Shown: positions 1 to 5,174 of the stretch, one piece after another | Numbering within the stretch: position 1 is the first letter of the stretch | How the letters are laid out: each line of letters begins with the position of its first letter | Assembly (NCBI GenBank): GCA_016868515.1 | Contig: VGGM01000140.1 | Location: 1-5,174 of the forward strand | Direction: 5' to 3' | DNA: 5,174 nt | Source: Bacteroidota bacterium | GTDB taxonomy: Bacteria > Bacteroidota > Bacteroidia > Bacteroidales > VadinHA17 | Position numbers and translations under genes: made by a program | Notes under the pieces: generated by a model | What the model saw: the letters and a program-made list of their open reading frames with translations, nothing else | The model's database searches: none | What the model was told of the DNA's origin: nothing

Positions 1-52
1 TGTGAAAATCCATGCCCGCGGCACCAATGATTATTACATTCTTTCTGGCCAT
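1..52 (-). CDS. Partial: cyclic 2,3-diphosphoglycerate synthetase-like P-loop GTPase (N-terminus only)
   Basis: Only the first 17 codons are in the window; they read MARKNVIIIGAAGMDFH and then run off the left edge. A basic start, a hydrophobic beta strand (NVIIIGAAG) and then a DFH triplet match my recollection of the N-terminus of the cyclic 2,3-diphosphoglycerate synthetase-like GTPase family, which usually begins with a GAAGRDFHNFN motif. In archaea the named enzyme makes cyclic 2,3-diphosphoglycerate; the role of bacterial relatives is not clear to me, so I make no substrate claim. The Arg usual before DFH is Met here. The ATG at 52 is well supported by an AGGAGG four bases upstream. The gene is divergent from the acpH-like gene. 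With so little sequence, another nucleotide-binding protein with a GAAG loop is possible. Confidence 0.55.
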   Translation of the reverse strand, partial: MARKNVIIIGAAGMDFH

Positions 53-56
53 AAAA

Positions 57-62
57 CCTCCT
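57..62 (-). promoter_or_regulatory. Strong Shine-Dalgarno for the left-edge gene
   Basis: The minus strand reads AAAAAGGAGGTTTTATG, with AGGAGG four bases before the ATG at 52. It fixes the start of the left-edge gene. It stands out because mrdA and the acpH-like gene have no comparable site, and mreD and rodA have only poorly spaced ones. Confidence 0.7.
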
Positions 63-126
63 TTTTAAATATTAGTATCTTACTTGAAATTTTTGCCTTC
101 CATTTAAATACACTTGGTACAATCGG

Positions 127-158
127 CAAATATAATTGTTCCCACCGGAAAAAACGAA
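127..158 (-). promoter_or_regulatory. Candidate Bacteroidota-type promoter for the left-edge gene
   Basis: On the minus strand, TATATTTG (134 to 127) is a perfect match to the Bacteroidota -7 consensus TAnnTTTG. TTCG (158 to 155) lies 20 bases further upstream and matches three of four bases of the -33 TTTG element. Transcription would start near 120, giving a 5' leader of about 70 bases before the ATG at 52. A short inverted repeat (ACAAT at 119-123, ATTGT at 135-139) flanks the -7 box and could be an operator or chance. The call rests on consensus matching alone in AT-rich DNA. Confidence 0.35.
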
Positions 159-246
159 TCTTCGACTTAAATTTGAGAAATCCTTGAGCTCAGACACAAC
201 ATCCTGTCATCCAGCACGTTATTTATCATATTAATCAATTGTAAGC

Positions 247-277
247 TTTGTTGAAGAAATTGTTTTTGCCATCTGTG
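247..277 (+). promoter_or_regulatory. Weak candidate promoter for the acpH-like gene
   Basis: TTTG at 247-250 is followed, after exactly 19 bases, by CATCTGTG at 270-277, which matches four of the six fixed positions of TAnnTTTG. Transcription would start near 284, giving a leader of about 30 bases. Alternatives are TTTG (265-268) with ATTCTTTG (290-297) at 21-base spacing, and a perfect TAAATTTG at 168-175 that lacks a -33 partner. The sequence does not let me choose with confidence. Confidence 0.2.
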
Positions 278-313
278 AGAGAATGGTAAATTCTTTGTAG
301 TATTGGATTCTGT

Positions 314-925
314 ATGAATGTACTGGCGCACATATACCTGTCGGGTGATTCTGAAAAGATAATTATCGGCAACTACATAGGCGACTATGTAAAAGGCCGT
401 GACTACCTGAAATATCCCGAACATGTGCGCAGAGGCATAATTCTGCACAGGCATATTGATGCATTTACCGACCGCCATCCTGTAGTTCACAGGAGTAAAA
501 TCCATTTTACCAGGAAATATCACAGGTACGCAGGAGTGGTGGTTGATATCATCTACGATCATTTTCTTACAAGAGAGTGGGATTTCTTTTCGCGCCGTCC
601 CCTGGAAAGCGTTACCTACAACTTCTACCGGGCTATGGTAAACAACTTCGAGATTCTTCCTGATGAAGTTAAATCAAGCTTTCCATTCTTCATAATTAAC
701 AACTGGATTGAAACTTATCAGACAAGAAGTGGTATCAGGCGGGTATTCCGGACAATGAGCAAGCGTACAAGCCTTCCTTCTGAAACCAGATATGCAATGA
801 AGATGCTTAAAAAAAACTACTACACCCTTAATGACGATTTTATGGAGTTCTTTCCCCAACTTATAGAGTATGTTGAAAAGGACTTCGGGATTGAGATATC
901 ACATGGAATAAGGATCCCCTTCTGA
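314..925 (+). CDS. Acyl carrier protein phosphodiesterase family protein (AcpH/DUF479)
   Basis: A soluble cytoplasmic protein of 203 residues; E. coli AcpH has 193. AcpH hydrolyses the phosphodiester linking 4'-phosphopantetheine to the serine of holo-ACP, giving apo-ACP; it is a metal-dependent enzyme of HD-like fold. Family landmarks visible here are the MN-LAH start with His6, GDYVKG with Asp24, LHRHID at 44-49 followed by Asp53, and the VDIIYDHFL block with Asp78, Asp82 and His83. C-terminal landmarks are NNW at 129-131 and the LNDDFMEFFPQL segment at 172-183. The ATG at 314 is chosen because it gives exactly the family N-terminus; no Shine-Dalgarno precedes it. It appears monocistronic, divergent from the left-edge gene and convergent with rodA, three bases apart. 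Family assignment is firm. Substrate is inferred, since Bacteroidota members of this family are, to my knowledge, hardly tested. Confidence 0.87.
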   Translation: MNVLAHIYLSGDSEKIIIGNYIGDYVKGRDYLKYPEHVRRGIILHRHIDAFTDRHPVVHRSKIHFTRKYHRYAGVVVDIIYDHFLTREWDFFSRRPLESVTYNFYRAMVNNFEILPDEVKSSFPFFIINNWIETYQTRSGIRRVFRTMSKRTSLPSETRYAMKMLKKNYYTLNDDFMEFFPQLIEYVEKDFGIEISHGIRIPF

Positions 926-928
926 CCC

Positions 929-2353
929 TTACAAAAGGTACTCCGTGCGGCTGGCATCAAGCCGCAGAAAAACAAAGAGCAGAATTGTAAAACCCCAAAG
1001 CGAGCTTCCTCCGTAACTCAGGAATGGCAGAGGAATGCCAATCACGGGCACCAGGCCTATTGTCATACCAATGTTGATAAAAAAATGGAAGAACAATATT
1101 GAAAAAACCGAATAGCCGTAAATCCGTGCAAATGCCGATTTCTGCCTCTCCGCGAGAACAATCAGCCTGAAGAAAAGGAGCAAATAAATGCCAATGACTG
1201 CGATTGAGCCTATAAACCCCCATTCCTCGCCAACGGTACAGAAAATGAAATCGGTGCTTTGCTCAGGAACAAACCTGAATTTTGTTTGCGTACCCTGCAG
1301 ATACCCCTTCCCGCTAAAGCCCCCTGACCCAATGGAAATAAGCGACTGATTAAGATTATAACCCTTGCCCAACGGGTCCGACTCTATTCCGAGTATAATG
1401 TTTATCCTTGTCTGCTGATGCGGCCTGAGCAGATTGTTGAAGGCATAATCAACTGTATAGATATACATTATGCTTCCCAGTAGAAAGAGATATATCACCA
1501 TTACCCATTTCAGCTTGTACCTGAATATAAACCACGAAAGACCAAGCCCGGCAATGAGCAGGCTGATAATGATGGCGACCTCAATCCCGCCTATATTTAT
1601 CAGATACCTGTCTGTCAGCCAGCCTCCCGCAACTAAAGCTGCAATAACTGCAAGACCGGTTAGTGGCGGAAGAAACTTCCTTGACTGGAGAACCACAATA
1701 ATGAAAGCCAGAATAACCAGACCAATTGCTACAAACAGGTCATCAAACAATATTGTCAGAAGGAACAGAATAATCATCAGCAGCCCGGAAAATAGAATGT
1801 ATGGGCTCATCCCTGCCCTGAACAATACGAAGAAGAACGAAATAAACACAACAGCTGTTCCCAGGTCAGGCTGTAGTATGATAAGCATTACCGGTGTCAT
1901 GAACAGTGCCACCGCAGTCATCAGGTCCCGTGGCCTGGTAAGGTTTATAGCAGGGGAGTGCAGGTAACGTGCCACAACAAGAGCTGTTGCAAATTTGGCA
2001 AACTCTGAGGGCTGCAGGCCAACACCTCCGAATTCGAACCAGGCTTTTGCGCCGTTAATCTCCTTACCAATAATCAGTACCAGCACAAGAAGCAATACTA
2101 CACCTCCATATATAAACCACGAAAAAAAGAAATATATCCTGTTGTCAACAAGCATTACAATCAACGCAATAACGAGCGCTGCGAATACCCATACAAGCTG
2201 TTTGCCGTAGCGCTGTGAAAAGTCTATAACACTCGGATGCTGCTCATCGTAAACCGCTGCATAGATGTTAAGCCACCCAAGGAATACCAGAAGAAGGTAA
2301 ACCCCTATCGTCAGCCAGTCGACACTCAGCAATATGTTAACGCTCCTCTTCAA
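929..2353 (-). CDS. rodA: RodA, SEDS-family peptidoglycan glycosyltransferase
   Basis: An inner-membrane polymerase that builds glycan strands from lipid II during lateral wall growth, working as a pair with PBP2 encoded just upstream. At 474 residues it is about 100 longer than E. coli RodA (370). Motifs in order: QPSEFAK (114-120), QPDLGT (161-166), GIESDPLGKGYN (322-333), IGSGGFSGKG (341-350), GTQTKF (354-359), PEQSTDFIF (363-371) and PLPFLSYGGS (441-450). Asp368 in TDFIF aligns with the essential Asp262 of E. coli RodA. I count about 14 hydrophobic segments against the usual 10; the extra four lie between residues 183 and 300. No in-frame ATG occurs before Met67. The start must therefore be TTG at 2353, overlapping the end of mrdA by 17 bases, or TTG at 2332. 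This is the last gene of the elongasome operon and its stop is three bases from the acpH-like stop. Confidence 0.95.
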   Translation of the reverse strand: MKRSVNILLSVDWLTIGVYLLLVFLGWLNIYAAVYDEQHPSVIDFSQRYGKQLVWVFAALVIALIVMLVDNRIYFFFSWFIYGGVVLLLVLVLIIGKEINGAKAWFEFGGVGLQPSEFAKFATALVVARYLHSPAINLTRPRDLMTAVALFMTPVMLIILQPDLGTAVVFISFFFVLFRAGMSPYILFSGLLMIILFLLTILFDDLFVAIGLVILAFIIVVLQSRKFLPPLTGLAVIAALVAGGWLTDRYLINIGGIEVAIIISLLIAGLGLSWFIFRYKLKWVMVIYLFLLGSIMYIYTVDYAFNNLLRPHQQTRINIILGIESDPLGKGYNLNQSLISIGSGGFSGKGYLQGTQTKFRFVPEQSTDFIFCTVGEEWGFIGSIAVIGIYLLLFFRLIVLAERQKSAFARIYGYSVFSILFFHFFINIGMTIGLVPVIGIPLPFLSYGGSSLWGFTILLFVFLRLDASRTEYLL

Positions 2354-4160
2354 CGGCGATAAGGTTTAATCCAAGTATATTCTCTTCCCTCCATCTGTTG
2401 TGGATCTTTCCGGTCAGGTACTTCTCCATCATAAGGCTGGCTATAGGTGCAGCCATGGTGGAACCAAAACCGGCGTTTTCAACGTAAACCGCTATCGCAA
2501 TCCGGGGGCTCTCCTTCGGAGCAAAGGCAATGAAAACCGAATGATCCTTGCCATGAGGGTTCTCTGCAGTGCCGGTCTTGCCGCAAATAGTGACACCAGG
2601 AATTCCTATATGACGCGCCGTTGCTCCGGGACCCCCACTCACCACCAGATCCATTCCCTCAATAACCGGAATAAAATTGGTGGAATCAATACCAGTCATA
2701 TGCCTACCCGTAAATTGGGTTGGCGTTTCGCCTGTATCCCCGGCAGAACGGACTATGTGAGGAGTGTAAAAGTAACCCCTGTTTGCAATGGCCGCTGTCA
2801 TGCTGGCCATCTGAAGTGGAGTTGTCCCGATCTCTCCCTGCCCTATTCCCAAAGAGATTACTGTAAGTGCCCGCCACCTTCCGGCACCGTAATACCTGTC
2901 ATAATATGTCGACTGAGGTATGAAGCCTGGTAACTCATTCGTAAAATCGGTGTTAAGCCTGTTGCCAAAACCAAAATCGGTAAGATATTTGCGCCACCTT
3001 TCATAAGCCTCTGATACAGAGCTATAAACTCCATTTTCCAGTGTCCGCCTGAATGCCTGGCAAAAATAGGAGTTGCATGAGTGCATAATTGCATCCGCCA
3101 GGTTAAGCGGAGAGGGATGACTGTGACACCCCACGAAAAGATATCCCGGACTGCATCCAAACCCGGTTCCCGCTGTAATAACCTTTTCCTGGAGGGCAAT
3201 AAGTCCCACAACCGGCTTGAAGGTTGAGCCGGGAGGGTACGATGCCATCAGGGCCCTGTTGAACAGAGGCTTCAAAGTATCCTGCTCAAGTTGTCTGAAG
3301 TTGTCCGACCTGACCCTTCCGACCAGTAACGAAGGGTCATATCCGGGCGATGATACCAGCGCCAGAACTTCTCCGGTTGATGGTTCTATTGCCACTATGC
3401 TTCCCGATTTGTTCTTCATCAGCAATTCACCATACTCCTGAAGGTCTATATCGATGGTTGAAACAATATCACTGCCGGCAAATGCAACAGTATCATTTTC
3501 ACCATCACGGAAAGATCCCTTTATCCGGCCATGTACATCAACAAGGTAAATGTTCACGCCCTTACGTCCCCTGAGCTGCTCCTCATATGACTTTTCAATT
3601 CCTGTAATACCTATATAGTCGCCCGGTTTATAATAGGGATTCGAATGAACAATATTGTCATCAACCTCACCAACATAACCAAGAATGTGGGCCGCCACAG
3701 GTTTTGCATATTCCCTGAGGGTTCTGGTTTGTACATAGAAGCCGGGAAACCTGTACATCTTTTCCTGGAGAACTCCAAAGGTCTCAGCGGAAATCTGCTT
3801 TAAAAATACCGACGGTGCCATCCTGGAATATCTCCGGGCAACCCTTATGCGATCCCTGAATGATTCTACCGTTATGCCTGCCAGTTCACAAAACTCAACT
3901 GTGTCAAGAACAGTTGTCTGGCCGGGTATAACCATTACATCGTAAGCAGCCTTATTTGAAACCAGCAACCTGCCATTGCGGTCATAAATCAACCCTCTCG
4001 CCGGATAGTGCGTAACAAAGCGCAAAACGTTACTCTCTGCTGAGGCCCTGTATGAATCGTCAATTACCTGAATATAGAACAGCCTTGCCAGAAGCATGAG
4101 AGATGCCAGCATGATCATCAATACCAGTATATATTTCCTGTTTATGAACGGATCTTTCAT
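2337..4160 (-). CDS. mrdA: Penicillin-binding protein 2 (elongasome transpeptidase)
   Basis: A class B penicillin-binding protein of 607 residues (E. coli PBP2: 633), anchored in the inner membrane with its domains in the periplasm. It cross-links the glycan strands made by RodA. One N-terminal membrane helix spans about 10-32. The pedestal domain follows, with the PARGLIYDRNGRLL motif at 53-66 and the GITGIEKSYEEQLRGRKG block at 184-201. The transpeptidase domain (about 250-580) has all three active-site motifs: S312-T-F-K315 with the acylated serine, S361-C-N363, and K528-T-G530. Cys336, Cys345, His346, His348 and Cys362 cluster near the SxN motif and may bind a metal. The ATG at 4160 begins 13 bases after the mreD stop with no clear Shine-Dalgarno, so translational coupling is likely. 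Its 3' end overlaps, or almost touches, rodA. The long SxxK-to-KTG spacing and linkage to mreCD and rodA favour PBP2 over FtsI. Confidence 0.96.
   Translation of the reverse strand: MKDPFINRKYILVLMIMLASLMLLARLFYIQVIDDSYRASAESNVLRFVTHYPARGLIYDRNGRLLVSNKAAYDVMVIPGQTTVLDTVEFCELAGITVESFRDRIRVARRYSRMAPSVFLKQISAETFGVLQEKMYRFPGFYVQTRTLREYAKPVAAHILGYVGEVDDNIVHSNPYYKPGDYIGITGIEKSYEEQLRGRKGVNIYLVDVHGRIKGSFRDGENDTVAFAGSDIVSTIDIDLQEYGELLMKNKSGSIVAIEPSTGEVLALVSSPGYDPSLLVGRVRSDNFRQLEQDTLKPLFNRALMASYPPGSTFKPVVGLIALQEKVITAGTGFGCSPGYLFVGCHSHPSPLNLADAIMHSCNSYFCQAFRRTLENGVYSSVSEAYERWRKYLTDFGFGNRLNTDFTNELPGFIPQSTYYDRYYGAGRWRALTVISLGIGQGEIGTTPLQMASMTAAIANRGYFYTPHIVRSAGDTGETPTQFTGRHMTGIDSTNFIPVIEGMDLVVSGGPGATARHIGIPGVTICGKTGTAENPHGKDHSVFIAFAPKESPRIAIAVYVENAGFGSTMAAPIASLMMEKYLTGKIHNRWREENILGLNLIAVEEER
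2343..2348 (-). promoter_or_regulatory. Possible Shine-Dalgarno (GAGGAG) affecting the rodA start choice
   Basis: The minus strand carries GAGGAG at 2348-2343, inside the last codons of mrdA (Glu-Glu-Arg-stop). It lies ten bases upstream of an in-frame TTG at 2332, which would start a 467-residue RodA four bases after the mrdA stop. It lies downstream of the other candidate TTG at 2353, so it cannot serve that start. The GAGGAG may simply be glutamate codons. Confidence 0.3.
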
Positions 4161-4173
4161 TCAGTGGTGAGAA

Positions 4174-4680
4174 TTATCGCAATTTCCTGTAGTACTCAGT
4201 AAGCAGAACAAATATCAGCGAGAACCCGGAACTCAAAAGCACTCTCAGAAAGGTCCTGAAAAACTCTGCAAACCTGAATACCTCAATGTAAAAAAGTGCC
4301 GTATGATGAATCAGTATAACCCAGCCTGCATATACGGCAAACCATCTGAAACCATGAATCCTCATTGACAGAGCCGCTCCCTGCTCGTAACCATCACGCG
4401 GTGCCATGTAGGTAAGAATAAACGGCCTCACAAAACCGGCCAGCACTGTTGAAGAGGTATGAATCCCAAGAGTGCCCGACGCGGCATCGACAACCAGGCC
4501 GGTTGCAAATGCAGTCAGCAGCAGGGCCCACTGCGGAAACCCGAGAGGCAACAGCATAATGATCATCACGTAGATGTAAGGGTTCACATACCCGCTGAAC
4601 TGGATATTGTTCAGAACCGTTATCTGAATAACGAGCAGCAGTATCGAAAACAGTATGTATCTGAATATGCTTTTATCCAT
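4174..4680 (-). CDS. mreD: MreD, rod shape-determining membrane protein
   Basis: A small, highly hydrophobic inner-membrane protein of 168 residues (E. coli MreD: 162) that belongs to the elongasome scaffold with MreC and MreB. I see about five or six membrane segments, including 6-26, 33-50, 51-67, 112-132 and 144-162. The GLVVDAASGTLGIHTSS stretch at 61-77 with Asp65, followed by GFVRP at 82-86, matches the family's best conserved block. The ATG at 4680 follows the mreC stop by three bases (TAG-GAG-ATG). An AGGAG abuts the ATG with no spacing, and a GAGG lies 11 bases upstream; neither is ideally placed, so translation is probably coupled to mreC. Identification rests on the conserved block, size, hydrophobicity and position; sequence similarity in this family is generally low. 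Confidence 0.93.
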   Translation of the reverse strand: MDKSIFRYILFSILLLVIQITVLNNIQFSGYVNPYIYVMIIMLLPLGFPQWALLLTAFATGLVVDAASGTLGIHTSSTVLAGFVRPFILTYMAPRDGYEQGAALSMRIHGFRWFAVYAGWVILIHHTALFYIEVFRFAEFFRTFLRVLLSSGFSLIFVLLTEYYRKLR

Positions 4681-4683
4681 CTC

Positions 4684-5174
4684 CTATATAACCTCTATTC
4701 CCTGCTGCTCCACTACTTTCAAACTCGGAACTATATAGAGAAAATCAAGTTTCCTGAAATCGGTCGACAAATTGACCACAATCCTGTAAAAATCTCCTCC
4801 GCTGCCGTCTACTTCAGCAACTGTTCCTGCAAGAATTCCGGGAGGAAAAACTGCCGAGTAACCGCTTGTTTCAATTGTGTCGCCCACCGCTATATCAACA
4901 TGGTAGGGTATTTCGTAAAGGCCCGCCTGCCTTACCGAGAAACCATCCCACCTCAGCGATCCGAAATAACCGCTTTTCCTGATTCTCACACTCAGCCGGA
5001 AGTCGAGGTTGAGTACTGACATCGCGTAGCTGAATTTATCCGACACCGATACAATGATACCGGCAACTCCGTCAGGCCCGGCCACGGCCATCTCGGGTTC
5101 AATGCCGTCACTTTTCCCTTTGTTAAGGGTTATGTAATTATACTGCTTGTTAACTGAGTTATTGACTACTCTTG
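4684..5174 (-). CDS. mreC: MreC, rod shape-determining periplasmic scaffold (3' part; runs off right edge)
   Basis: The last 162 codons of a bitopic inner-membrane protein whose periplasmic part forms filaments and activates PBP2-RodA. The visible part covers the two C-terminal beta-barrel subdomains: an N-terminal stretch with NSVNKQYNYITLNKG and DGIEPEM, the DGVAGIIVSVSDKFS strand pair, GSLRWDG, IAVGDTIETSGYSAVFPPGI and a final DFLYIV strand. The reading frame stays open from 5091 to the window end, and that upstream part is clearly MreC-like. The ATG at 5091 is therefore internal, not the start. The membrane helix and coiled coil expected at the N-terminus lie outside the window, as presumably does mreB. 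The stop (TAG at 4684-4686) is three bases before mreD. Confidence 0.95.
   Translation of the reverse strand, partial: RVVNNSVNKQYNYITLNKGKSDGIEPEMAVAGPDGVAGIIVSVSDKFSYAMSVLNLDFRLSVRIRKSGYFGSLRWDGFSVRQAGLYEIPYHVDIAVGDTIETSGYSAVFPPGILAGTVAEVDGSGGDFYRIVVNLSTDFRKLDFLYIVPSLKVVEQQGIEVI

Noticed and set aside
2..187. A 61-codon plus-strand open frame at the left edge
   Set aside because: It is antisense to the GAAG-type N-terminus with its strong ribosome binding site, then runs through AT-rich intergenic sequence that holds promoter-like boxes.
240..265. Short inverted repeat CAATT/AATTG in the intergenic region
   Set aside because: The five-base AT-rich arms with a 17-base spacer are expected by chance.
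167..562. A 131-codon minus-strand open frame
   Set aside because: It overlaps the start and conserved N-terminal motifs of the acpH-like gene on the opposite strand and has no recognisable domain.
907..922. Possible terminator hairpin (AAGG/CCTT) at the acpH-like/rodA junction
   Set aside because: The stem is only four base pairs and no T-run follows on either strand.
1470..1967. A 165-codon open frame on the plus strand
   Set aside because: It is antisense to the membrane region of rodA. Long shadow frames are common opposite hydrophobic coding sequence, and the product shows no domain.
2400..3211. Open frames of 177 codons (plus, 2400-2933) and 117 codons (minus, 2858-3211)
   Set aside because: Both are out-of-frame shadows of the PBP2 transpeptidase domain, whose catalytic motifs fix the true frame.
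4459..5019. A 186-codon open frame on the plus strand
   Set aside because: It lies antisense across mreD and mreC, both of which have clear family motifs. Its translation is low in hydrophobic order, rich in Asn/Gln/Arg, and resembles no family I know.
1..5174. Search for a mobile element, CRISPR array, tandem repeats, tRNA, riboswitch or defence system
   Set aside because: I found no direct repeats, terminal inverted repeats, cloverleaf-like sequence or foreign-looking gene. All coding space is taken by housekeeping genes with consistent codon use.

Overview
The window looks like chromosomal DNA from a member of the Bacteroidota (Bacteroidales-like; the exact lineage cannot be fixed from this stretch). 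Three things point there: the gene order mreC-mreD-mrdA(pbp2)-rodA, protein signatures such as the long RodA and the Cys/His-rich PBP2, and mostly weak or absent Shine-Dalgarno sequences together with TAnnTTTG-type promoter boxes. Coding density is high and base composition is moderate. I see no mobile element, RNA gene, CRISPR array or tandem repeat.

Layout, left to right. (1) At the left edge is the first 17 codons of a minus-strand gene. Its N-terminus matches the cyclic 2,3-diphosphoglycerate synthetase-like P-loop GTPase family; it has a strong ribosome binding site and a plausible Bacteroidota promoter. (2) Positions 53-313 are an AT-rich, 261-base non-coding divergent region. (3) Positions 314-925, plus strand, hold an AcpH-family acyl-carrier-protein phosphodiesterase (DUF479). 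(4) Positions 929-5174, minus strand, hold a tightly packed cell-wall elongation operon, read right to left: mreC (3' part only; it runs off the right edge), mreD, mrdA/pbp2 and rodA. The gaps are 3 bp, 13 bp and an overlap of up to 17 bp. rodA ends 3 bp from the stop of the convergent acpH-like gene.

The operon encodes the core elongasome. MreC and MreD are membrane and periplasmic scaffolds, RodA is the SEDS glycan polymerase, and PBP2 is the matching transpeptidase. mreB probably lies just beyond the right edge, but it is not visible. All key catalytic motifs are present: SxxK, SxN and KTG in PBP2, and the essential Asp of the TDFIF motif in RodA.

I found no undescribed system here; this is mostly an ordinary housekeeping region. 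The points most worth a second look are the roughly 105-residue insertion in RodA, which adds about four predicted helices; a putative Cys/Cys/His/Cys metal site in PBP2; the forced non-ATG (TTG) start of rodA; and the tail-to-tail junction without a terminator.
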